Assembly (NCBI GenBank): GCA_016919605.1
Contig: JACXTQ010000260.1
Span: forward strand, 1-23,297
Direction: 5' to 3'
DNA: 23,297 nt
Source: Methylovulum sp.
GTDB lineage: Bacteria > Pseudomonadota > Gammaproteobacteria > Methylococcales > Methylomonadaceae
Shown one piece after another: positions 1 to 7,004 of this stretch. Position 1 is the first letter of the stretch; every line of letters begins with the position of its first letter. A program made the position numbers and the translations under genes. The notes under the pieces were generated by a model, which did no database searches, was not told the origin of the DNA, and saw nothing but the letters and a program-made list of their open reading frames with translations.

Positions 1-969
1 CAGGGCTTGATGTGGGTGTTGGCATGGTTTGCCCACTGGCCTTGGGCGACTATCAACCAGCCGCAACCGTCTTGGTGGGCGTTGTTGTTGGCGTTGGTAG
101 GTTTGGCATGGCTGTTGGCACCACGCGGACTACCGGCGCGTTTTTTAGGGCTGGTGCTGTTGTTGCCGCTGCTGTTGCCCAACCGTCAAAAACTGCACCC
201 AGGCGAGCTAAAAATGACCTTGTTGGATGTCGGGCAAGGCTTGTCAGTGGTGGTGCAGACGGCGGGGCATTGGCTGGTCTACGATACGGGTGCGAAATTT
301 TCCGCGCAAAGTGACAGCGGCCAACAAATCGTCTTGCCGTTCTTACGTCTGCACGGCGTGACGCACTTGGACACGCTGGTGATCAGCCACGGTGATAACG
401 ACCATATCGGCGGCGCGGTGTCACTGCTGCGCGAACTGCCAGCCGATAAGTTACTGACCAGCGTACCGCAAGAGTTGCCCGATTATGCGCCGGAAACGTG
501 CAAAGCTGGGCAGTCTTGGCAGTGGGATGGGGTCACATTTACCATTTTGTCACCACCACCGCTGGTGTTTACCTCCGATAATGACACCTCTTGTGTCATG
601 AAAATAGACTCGGCTTACGGTTCGGTGTTGCTGACCGGGGATATTGAAGCCAAGGCGGAAATCTGGTTGCTGAAAACCTATGGCGTACAATTACGCGCCG
701 AGGTGCTAATCGCCCCGCATCATGGCAGCAAAACCTCGTCAACGTTCTCATTTTTGCATACCGTCTTGCCAGAGACCATCTTAATCCCCGCCGGATTCCA
801 AAATCCCTTTGGCCACCCGCCAGCAAGGACATTGCAACGTTATCAGGAAGTGGGGGCGAATTGGCTAAATACCGCCGATAGCGGCGCGATTACGCTGGAT
901 TATGTCAGCGGCGGTAAAACCTTGACCAGTTTTCGGCAAACCCAGGCGCGTTATTGGCACTACCGCTAA
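1..969 (+). CDS. comEC: ComEC/Rec2 DNA-uptake protein, C-terminal part (5' end outside window)
   Basis: The frame is open from the first base, so the gene starts upstream and only about 322 C-terminal codons are visible. ComEC forms the inner-membrane channel that passes single-stranded DNA into the cytoplasm during natural transformation. Seen: the tail of a hydrophobic membrane region (Trp/Leu-rich, first 55 residues), then a metallo-beta-lactamase-fold domain starting at MTLLDVGQGLSVVV. It carries the metal-binding motif SHGDNDHIGG and a later APHHGSKTSS histidine pair, both typical of the ComEC C-terminal domain. The gene ends in TAA only 5 bp from the stop of the convergent Lon-related gene. 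It is the only gene on the plus strand. The competence membrane domain and N-terminal OB-fold lie outside the window. The family call is firm. Confidence 0.93.
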   Translation, partial: QGLMWVLAWFAHWPWATINQPQPSWWALLLALVGLAWLLAPRGLPARFLGLVLLLPLLLPNRQKLHPGELKMTLLDVGQGLSVVVQTAGHWLVYDTGAKFSAQSDSGQQIVLPFLRLHGVTHLDTLVISHGDNDHIGGAVSLLRELPADKLLTSVPQELPDYAPETCKAGQSWQWDGVTFTILSPPPLVFTSDNDTSCVMKIDSAYGSVLLTGDIEAKAEIWLLKTYGVQLRAEVLIAPHHGSKTSSTFSFLHTVLPETILIPAGFQNPFGHPPARTLQRYQEVGANWLNTADSGAITLDYVSGGKTLTSFRQTQARYWHYR

Positions 970-974
970 CCACC

Positions 975-3365
975 TTATAAATCGCCTTCTTCCTTATGCT
1001 CATCATCGGTCATTTCAGAAATCTCTTTCAATCTGGAAATGGCCTTAAAGTTGATACTATTTTCTGGATAATTGCCCTCGGCATCGGCTTCTCCGGCTAA
1101 ATGTCCAGTCAATAATTCCAAGGTTTCATCGACGGTGCTGACCGTGTAAATGGCAAACAGCCCCTGCGCCACCGCGTCTATCACGTCTTGTTTCAACATC
1201 AAATTGCGTTTGTTGGCCGCTGGGATAATCGCGGCTTGCTGCCTGGTCAAGCCCCGTGCTTGGCAAAGCCTAAAAAAGCCTTCTATTTTCTCATTGACCC
1301 CACCAATGGCTTGCACTTCGCCGTATTGGTTGATAGAGCCTGTCACGGCAAAACCTTGGTTAATGGGCGTGCGAGTCAGGGCGGAAATCAGACAGCACAA
1401 CTCCGCCAGCGAGGCACTGTCACCATCAATGGCACTATAAGATTGCTCAATGGCGATGCTGGCGGAAATGGCGAGCGGGAATTGTTGGGCGTAAAAATGC
1501 CCCAAGTAGCCCGTCAAAATCATCACCCCTTTGGAATGTATGGCTTCGCCTAGTTCAACCTCGCGCTCAATATCGACAATACCACGAGAGCCTGGATAGA
1601 CCGTGGTGGTGATACGGGCGGGCGCACCAAAACTGCTGCCGCCGATGGTCAATACCGTCAAGCCATTGATTTTGCCTATAGCTTCACCGTGAGTGTCAAT
1701 CAGGATGATACCATCGAGCATATCGTCAAGAATGCGTTGCGACAGCCCGCCATTGCGGTATTCGCGGGCGGCCAAAGCCCGTTCTATATCGGTACGGTCA
1801 AGCATATCGCCTGGGGCTTGTTTGGCGAACAAATTCGCTTCGCCGATGAGTTCCAAGGTGTCATTGATACGCGCCGAGAAGCGGTGCTGGTTTTCGGCAA
1901 GCCGACAACTGTGTTCCATCAGGCTGGCAATCGCCGCCGTGGTTAACGGTTTCGCGCCAGAATCCACCGCCTGCTTCTTCATCAAGGCGGCAAAATGGCA
2001 GATAGATACGGGCGTGATTGGAATATCATAATCAAAATCCGCCAACACCTTGAACATCTCATTAAACTCATTATCCAGCTCTTCCAAGAGATAATAAATG
2101 TCGCCGGAACCGACCAAAATAATTTTGACATTGAGCGGGATCACTTCCGGCTTTAAGGTCATGGTGCTGATACCCAAATCGGCATACGGCGATTCAATAT
2201 CGATATAACCGGACTTTAATGCCCGTTTCAGCGCATCCCAAACAAACGGGTGATCGAGCAGCTTTTCTGCGTCAAGAATCAAATAACCGCCATTGGCCTT
2301 ATGCAACGAGCCTTTGCAGATACGCTGGTAATGCGTCACCCATAGCCCTTGGTCGCTGGAATATTCGATGCGACCGAACAGGTTCTGATAAGTCGGATGG
2401 GCCTCATACACCACAGGCGCACCGCTATCTTGCGAATGATCTATCAAAATATTGGGCGCGTATTGGTCAAGCAATCGGGCGCGTTTGGCAGCCAAAGACA
2501 ACGAGTCCAAACCTCTGGCAGGCATCAGATAATCGCTGATAGTGCTATAGAGTTCTTGCTCCAACGCGGACAGGTAACTGATGGCATCGTCAATGGCGAT
2601 ATATTTGTCGTACAGCTCGGCAAATAACGGCTGTATGGCTTGGCTGATGGTGTCAGCATCCAACTGCTTAATCTTTTCCAACACCGTGCGCCGCCAAAGC
2701 GGCAATTCCAACAACGCTTCACTAAGAAAATCTTCCAACTCCTCAACTTGGCGGTGGAACGTCTCCCGCTCCAACTCCGGCAATTGGTTAAATTGTTTTT
2801 CGTTAAGGGTCTTATTGTCCCGAATCGGTGCAAAAGTGATGTTATCATCTTCACGAAATAGGGCAATACCCATACTCCGTGCCTTTTTATCAACGCTATC
2901 TATCGCCTGATGATAAAGCTGATTAAACTGACGTTCACTGGCGGTCTTTTTTTGCTGGTATGCAGGGCTTTCAAAAGCTGCCGGAAAGGTGTGCAACAGC
3001 GCATCCAACAAGGCCTCAATATCTTTGCAAAATTGTTGCCCATAGTCGGCGGGCAGCTCAATGGCTATTGGCTCACGCGGATTGTCAAAATTATCGACAT
3101 AAGCGTAGGAGACAGGGGTTGGCAATACCGATGCCAAGGCATCCAACTGCTGATTAATCATGGTCAACCGCCCCATACCCGGCTCACCCATGACAAACAC
3201 ATGGTAGCCGGACTGCGGCATGGCAATGCCAAACGCCAGTGCCGAACATGCCCGCGCTTGCCCTAAAATACCGGATGGTGTCGGCGGAAGGTCTGAAAAA
3301 TCAAAACCGTCCAGATCAACAGAGAGCTTTAACGCGGTTATGGGCAGTTTTAGGGTATCGGACAT
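975..3365 (-). CDS. Lon-related putative ATP-dependent protease (AAA_32 / LonB-like, YcbZ family)
   Basis: A 796-aa cytoplasmic protein, about the usual length for the family. The N-terminal ATPase part has a P-loop-like GEPGMGRLT at about residues 60-68, with Arg where Lys is usual; I recall this as common in this Lon-related family. A helical insertion follows (about 120-290). The C-terminal Lon-type Ser/Lys protease domain carries DGDSAS (catalytic Ser about 650) and GGVNEK (catalytic Lys about 693), with INQGFAVTGSINQYGEVQAIGG between them. The family degrades protein substrates in an ATP-dependent way, and specific substrates are poorly known. I chose the ATG at 3365; a TTG two codons upstream is possible, and neither has a convincing Shine-Dalgarno. 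It converges on comEC. The 93 bp upstream (3366-3458) separate it from the glycosyltransferase gene. Confidence 0.92.
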   Translation of the reverse strand: MSDTLKLPITALKLSVDLDGFDFSDLPPTPSGILGQARACSALAFGIAMPQSGYHVFVMGEPGMGRLTMINQQLDALASVLPTPVSYAYVDNFDNPREPIAIELPADYGQQFCKDIEALLDALLHTFPAAFESPAYQQKKTASERQFNQLYHQAIDSVDKKARSMGIALFREDDNITFAPIRDNKTLNEKQFNQLPELERETFHRQVEELEDFLSEALLELPLWRRTVLEKIKQLDADTISQAIQPLFAELYDKYIAIDDAISYLSALEQELYSTISDYLMPARGLDSLSLAAKRARLLDQYAPNILIDHSQDSGAPVVYEAHPTYQNLFGRIEYSSDQGLWVTHYQRICKGSLHKANGGYLILDAEKLLDHPFVWDALKRALKSGYIDIESPYADLGISTMTLKPEVIPLNVKIILVGSGDIYYLLEELDNEFNEMFKVLADFDYDIPITPVSICHFAALMKKQAVDSGAKPLTTAAIASLMEHSCRLAENQHRFSARINDTLELIGEANLFAKQAPGDMLDRTDIERALAAREYRNGGLSQRILDDMLDGIILIDTHGEAIGKINGLTVLTIGGSSFGAPARITTTVYPGSRGIVDIEREVELGEAIHSKGVMILTGYLGHFYAQQFPLAISASIAIEQSYSAIDGDSASLAELCCLISALTRTPINQGFAVTGSINQYGEVQAIGGVNEKIEGFFRLCQARGLTRQQAAIIPAANKRNLMLKQDVIDAVAQGLFAIYTVSTVDETLELLTGHLAGEADAEGNYPENSINFKAISRLKEISEMTDDEHKEEGDL

Positions 3366-3458
3366 GGGCAACAGGCAACCGGATAATAATTAAACCGTTG
3401 ATTTTACCATGTTTAAGGGTCGCGGTGATACGCGTTATGCAAGATAGTTGTTACGAAG

Positions 3459-4631
3459 CTATAGCACCACGCTTTTTAAAAAGCCGTTGACGCTATTGAG
3501 ATAATCAACGGCCACCTTGCCAAACTCCGGTGTCGCCGCCTCTGCATGTTTGAGCAAGTAGTTGAACACATCGGTTTTCATCATATCTACCCAAGCGGGC
3601 GCTAGTGCCAATGCCGGAGAGGCAAAACGTTGCTGTACCAAAAATCTGGCCAAATGCCCCAGATCAATAAGGGATAAGGCATTATTAGGGTTGGCATTGA
3701 TTGCGTTAGGCTTGGCCAACTGCGCGGTTGTCAAGGCAGGCAACATAAGAGCCTGACCATACGTCAAATACTGCGCTATCCTCGGCTTTAGAATATCATC
3801 CAACAAATTGCCATTGGGGCGACGATTGATAATCAGCAAATCGGCAGCTATTTTATCGAACAACTCCAGCAGATGGACGGCGGAACCTTCTTCAAAAATC
3901 AGTTTTTCCGCCGTCAAATAAACCTTAAGCTGGATGGGTACCGCATAATCCTCCGGGCAAAAAATAAAATACCCGTCTGCTTGCAAGCTGGCTTCCAAAG
4001 CATCCATACCGGCGATGGAACCATACATACGGTAGTTTCTGCGTGACACAAACACTTTTGGCGTAAATGCCGCAGGCAACACTTGGTTAAGCAATTGCTT
4101 ATCCAGTTGTAGGGTAGCCAAAAACTCAAGATAAGCCCCTGAGGCCGCCGCCCCAAGCTGCGAACCCGGTTCTGGAATAATTAGCTCGTCCACTTCCGTC
4201 AACTCGTAAATATAGCGAATATTGGCCTCTTCCAGCCCAAACACGCTAAAAATGTCTTTGATATAGTCAGGCAGACGGTAGGTTTTTTGATAACGCTTTA
4301 GTTTCGGTGCAAACAACACCCCGCAGCACTCATGCCGATAAAGCTGCCAAGCCCATAAGCGGTGGATACATTCGGCCAGACAATGCCCAAAATGGCTATA
4401 AAGCCCACCCATATACAACCATTTACCCGCCAGTTTTACCGGTGGCTTAGTCAATTGCACCGCTTGCAGTTCTTTATTAAGGACGCTCTTGCCCTTGCGC
4501 ATGTGGGAAAAAAAACATGGATCACCGGCATCACCCACCACGCCATGGGCAAACCGCCCCATACCCTTACCAAAATCATTTTCCAAGGTTTGCGGCACAA
4601 TCAGCGCGTTCTTTTTTTGCACGACATCCAT
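3459..4631 (-). CDS. Glycosyltransferase family 61 protein (DUF563-like)
   Basis: A 390-aa protein resembling GT61/DUF563 glycosyltransferases, which transfer sugars in polysaccharide or glycan assembly; donor and acceptor cannot be told from sequence. Seen: GGLYSHFGHCLAECIHRLW at about 75-93 (the family's early histidine-containing block), a VSRRNYRMYG block at about 195-204, and a late FEEGSAVHLLELF block at about 246-258 in the place of the usual G-x-H-G-A segment. There is no signal peptide or clear membrane segment, so it is probably cytoplasmic. The ATG at 4631 is preceded by AGGA 7 nt upstream, which favours it over a TTG two codons earlier. The stop is TAG. The gene lies 49 bp downstream of the nuclease-like gene on the same strand. 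No other polysaccharide gene is visible, so it is an orphan here. Confidence 0.75.
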   Translation of the reverse strand: MDVVQKKNALIVPQTLENDFGKGMGRFAHGVVGDAGDPCFFSHMRKGKSVLNKELQAVQLTKPPVKLAGKWLYMGGLYSHFGHCLAECIHRLWAWQLYRHECCGVLFAPKLKRYQKTYRLPDYIKDIFSVFGLEEANIRYIYELTEVDELIIPEPGSQLGAAASGAYLEFLATLQLDKQLLNQVLPAAFTPKVFVSRRNYRMYGSIAGMDALEASLQADGYFIFCPEDYAVPIQLKVYLTAEKLIFEEGSAVHLLELFDKIAADLLIINRRPNGNLLDDILKPRIAQYLTYGQALMLPALTTAQLAKPNAINANPNNALSLIDLGHLARFLVQQRFASPALALAPAWVDMMKTDVFNYLLKHAEAATPEFGKVAVDYLNSVNGFLKSVVL

Positions 4632-4680
4632 TATCAAGTCCTAACTACGGGGAAACAGACATGTATCTCATCAACCCAAA

Positions 4681-5238
4681 TCAACAGGCCGATAATATCA
4701 ATGGCGAAGGTTTTGGCTCTATTAGCACAGCTTTACCGAACAACAGTAACGGTTTTACACTGGCATAAATGTCCAAATGACTACCTTTTATTTTCTTACG
4801 GTAGTCCTCTTCCGAAAGTGAGCCGCCACCTTTGGGATACGTTGTCACCAAGTAAAATTTGATCGCCCCATAATTAATTGCATCAAAAATAGTGGCGAAC
4901 TCCACAAAAAACCGCTCGGCCATTGTCTGAAACTTGGCGGCAATCACCCTATATTGCAGTTGTTTGGTAGCATCGACATCCTTTAATTCCACCAAATACA
5001 GATCATAATGGTCTTCTGCCAAACATTTGACCAAAACCAGACAATCTGGGGAAGGTGGCGGATCTGACATCCGCTTTGAACTGTAAAAAGCATCGGGCTT
5101 TAAAATCAAAACGCGTTCATCATTTAATTCGCCGTTTAACTTGAGGGCATCAGCAAATTCAACAACGGCATTATTTTCAGAACAACTGCCACATAGTGTG
5201 GCAAACAAGGACAGTTCATTAATGATTTTGTCAAACAT
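4681..5238 (-). CDS. Small protein with PD-(D/E)XK-nuclease-like signature, partner of the upstream AAA ATPase
   Basis: A 185-aa protein I cannot assign to a named family. Seen: a Glu in a predicted N-terminal helix (E27 in NNAVVEFADALKL), then SPDCLVLV with D65, a short hairpin, then LYLVELKDV with E84 and K86, then a predicted helix with Q93/Q95. The order E ... D-(x18)-E-x-K on consecutive beta strands is that of PD-(D/E)XK nucleases of the restriction-endonuclease fold. Nuclease activity is inferred. The start ATG lies 2 bp after the ATPase stop, so translation is probably coupled. Downstream is the glycosyltransferase gene. Context suggests an effector nuclease for a two-gene defence module. 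Alternatively it could be a non-catalytic accessory subunit. Confidence 0.6.
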   Translation of the reverse strand: MFDKIINELSLFATLCGSCSENNAVVEFADALKLNGELNDERVLILKPDAFYSSKRMSDPPPSPDCLVLVKCLAEDHYDLYLVELKDVDATKQLQYRVIAAKFQTMAERFFVEFATIFDAINYGAIKFYLVTTYPKGGGSLSEEDYRKKIKGSHLDIYASVKPLLLFGKAVLIEPKPSPLILSAC

Positions 5239-5240
5239 GA

Positions 5241-6545
5241 TTAGCCATTCATCTTATTGATAATAGCTAACTTTTCTTCATAAAGGCTTTCGGCGGTATC
5301 TATAAAATTATCATCGTCTATGCCATAAGCATCTGTCGGCATTTTTTCGGCCACACTGCCTGTCTCGGTCATCCTAAATAAAATCGCCTCAAATTTATCG
5401 AGGGGAATTTTACCATCCATTACTAAATTACTGGCCTTATTAAAAATATAATTGCTATGGGAAGTCATCACTAGCTTGATCTTACCGTCATTGACCAATT
5501 GGGCGAACACCGCCATAAGCTTGACCTGGGTCTCCGGGTGCAAATGGGCTTCGGGTTCTTCGATGAACAACAAGGGCTTTGCCTTATTGCTGGATGTGTC
5601 TATATTAGGCACAATGTGTTTCAGGTAAGAAACAATGGGGGCGATTTCCGACACCATAGAGGAAACCGACAATAAATCCAACTTAAGCGGAAGACCATTA
5701 GGCCTAAAAGCCAAGCGTTTGCTATCATCGTTAAACTCCACCTTGCCCTGCAAAATAGTGTTTTCGATGGTATCGATATACTCATCAAGTCCGCTTTGTT
5801 TTTGGCTGTCTATTTCAGACAAACGTAAAAAATAATCTGCCACGGGTTCGGAAATGGCGGGTAAATTAATTGGCTTTGAAATAAAGGCTCTGGATTTTGA
5901 AAGCTCTGCGATAATGGGCGCAAAAGCCGCCAACCCTTGGTATAAGCCCGAACGGGAGGCGGGCAAGTAATACACATCGCCAACTGTTGTTGCCAGTTCG
6001 TCGCAAAAATCACAAAAAATCCCCCAAAATATAGGATAATAGTGCCCTTTATGCTCAATCGCCAACTCCTCGTTGATACGATAAACAAGCTGTGGTTGAA
6101 ATTGACATCTGCCAATTTCGATTGCTACGGGAACCGCACCTGTCTTTAGCCCCATCATCAGAGTCACCCCTAACTTAGGAAGCTCCAAGGTTATTTTAAG
6201 CCTATCATCAATCAATTGGTTTTGTAGGTTAGCTATCTGACCGAAACTATTTGTTAATGATCTATTTAAGCCGCCAACAAAAACATTATTAAGCCCATCA
6301 ACCAGATCGGCATTAACATGGTCTGCAATCCCATGTGTTAAATATGTTTTTACTTTTCTATCGAAATATCCAGGCTCAAATGCTTGCAGCATAAAAAAAC
6401 CCTTAAGCCCCTTCAACAACAAATACACCAAAGAAATGGCATAAGACTTCCCGACACTGTTCTTACCAAAAATCAAGAACAGATCCTTTTCGGTATCAAA
6501 CTCAAAATGCTTAATCGGGCCAAAATTTTCAATTATTATACGCAT
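5241..6545 (-). CDS. AAA family ATPase (AAA_15/AAA_21, SMC/ABC-type) of a putative defence pair
   Basis: A 434-aa ATPase of the overcoming-lysogenization / RecF-like type. Seen: MRIIIENFGPIKHFEF at the N-terminus, Walker A GKNSVGKS (27-34), a middle block YLPASRSGLYQGL characteristic of AAA_15/AAA_21 proteins, Walker B LLFIEEPEAHLHPE (about 325-338), and the switch histidine in VMTSHSNYIF (H363). No TOPRIM domain follows Walker B, unlike OLD nucleases, so catalysis would lie in the partner encoded 2 bp downstream. I chose the ATG at 6545, with AAGG 9 nt upstream; a TTG at 6551 is possible. A rho-independent terminator ends 29 bp upstream of the ATG, so the pair appears separated from the oxidoreductase transcript. 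A hand count of bases 6301-6420 gave about 38% GC against 55% in a murC line, which hints at acquisition. Confidence 0.88.
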   Translation of the reverse strand: MRIIIENFGPIKHFEFDTEKDLFLIFGKNSVGKSYAISLVYLLLKGLKGFFMLQAFEPGYFDRKVKTYLTHGIADHVNADLVDGLNNVFVGGLNRSLTNSFGQIANLQNQLIDDRLKITLELPKLGVTLMMGLKTGAVPVAIEIGRCQFQPQLVYRINEELAIEHKGHYYPIFWGIFCDFCDELATTVGDVYYLPASRSGLYQGLAAFAPIIAELSKSRAFISKPINLPAISEPVADYFLRLSEIDSQKQSGLDEYIDTIENTILQGKVEFNDDSKRLAFRPNGLPLKLDLLSVSSMVSEIAPIVSYLKHIVPNIDTSSNKAKPLLFIEEPEAHLHPETQVKLMAVFAQLVNDGKIKLVMTSHSNYIFNKASNLVMDGKIPLDKFEAILFRMTETGSVAEKMPTDAYGIDDDNFIDTAESLYEEKLAIINKMNG

Positions 6546-6574
6546 GTCCAAGGCCTTAAATTGTATCCGTCCAT

Positions 6575-6608
6575 AAAAAAAGGCGTAACAAGCAACCTTG
6601 CCACGCCT
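6575..6608 (-). terminator. Rho-independent terminator after the oxidoreductase gene
   Basis: Read on the minus strand: AGGCGTGGCAAG, loop GTTG, then CTTGTTACGCCT, followed by a run of seven T. The stem is 12 bp, with outer AGGCGT/ACGCCT perfect and two G-T wobbles inside. It lies 25 bp after the TAG of the Fe-S fragment and ends 29 bp before the ATPase ATG. On the plus strand the same hairpin is followed only by CTCTTTT. Confidence 0.85.
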
Positions 6609-6632
6609 CTTTTCACCCTATCTGCTTAGCCT

Positions 6633-6962
6633 CTACGCCTGTTGCTTCAGCAACAAATAATCCAGCCAAAGGTTAGACAATTTCTCCTGCACGCTGTTTT
6701 GCCGTAAACGGGCGTTAAGATGCGGGAAATCAACCTTGTCCAAATCTTGGTCTTGGTTATAGCAAGAATACACGAAATATTCCTTACCCGATTCGGCATC
6801 GACATGCTTACATAGACATTGCGCACAAATGCCCTTCATCATGCACTGCATCGGCGAGTTGATCGAGCCTATTGCGTGTTGCACCTTGCCTAAATACGGT
6901 TTCAGGACATTGTAACGGGCTTCTTTCACCGCCGACATCATGCGATCGGAACCGATGACCAC
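6633..6962 (-). pseudogene. Detached C-terminal Fe-S domain of the large oxidoreductase (after in-frame amber)
   Basis: This segment is in exactly the same frame as the 1107-aa oxidoreductase upstream, and the reading runs open through 6963-7004 back to the amber codon at 7005-7007. Seen: HLVVIGSDRMMSAVKEA, which looks like the last strand and helix of a ferredoxin-reductase NAD-binding domain, then C-x5-C-x2-C-x17-C (CMMKGICAQC ... YSC). That pattern matches the [2Fe-2S] domain of dihydroorotate dehydrogenase electron-transfer subunits (DHODB_Fe-S_bind). It cannot fold as a normal unit alone because the break lies inside the NAD domain. A restart at GTG 6962 has no good ribosome binding site. 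The final stop is also TAG. It is either the tail of a broken gene, the tail of a read-through product, or a sequencing error. Confidence 0.75.
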
Positions 6963-7004
6963 CAGATGATCGACATCCGCCAGGGCAATCGGTTGCTCGC
7001 CCAG

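Noticed and set aside
3162..3188. P-loop of the Lon-related protease with Arg in place of Lys, read as an inactivating mutation.
   Set aside because: As far as I recall, this Lon-related family often has a GR at this place, and the protease Ser/Lys pair is intact. There is no evidence of decay.
6640..6655. TGTTGC-TTCA-GCAACA palindrome near the end of the Fe-S fragment as a terminator or regulatory hairpin.
   Set aside because: It is a 6-bp stem inside coding sequence (LLLKQQ) without a T tract. The real terminator lies just downstream.
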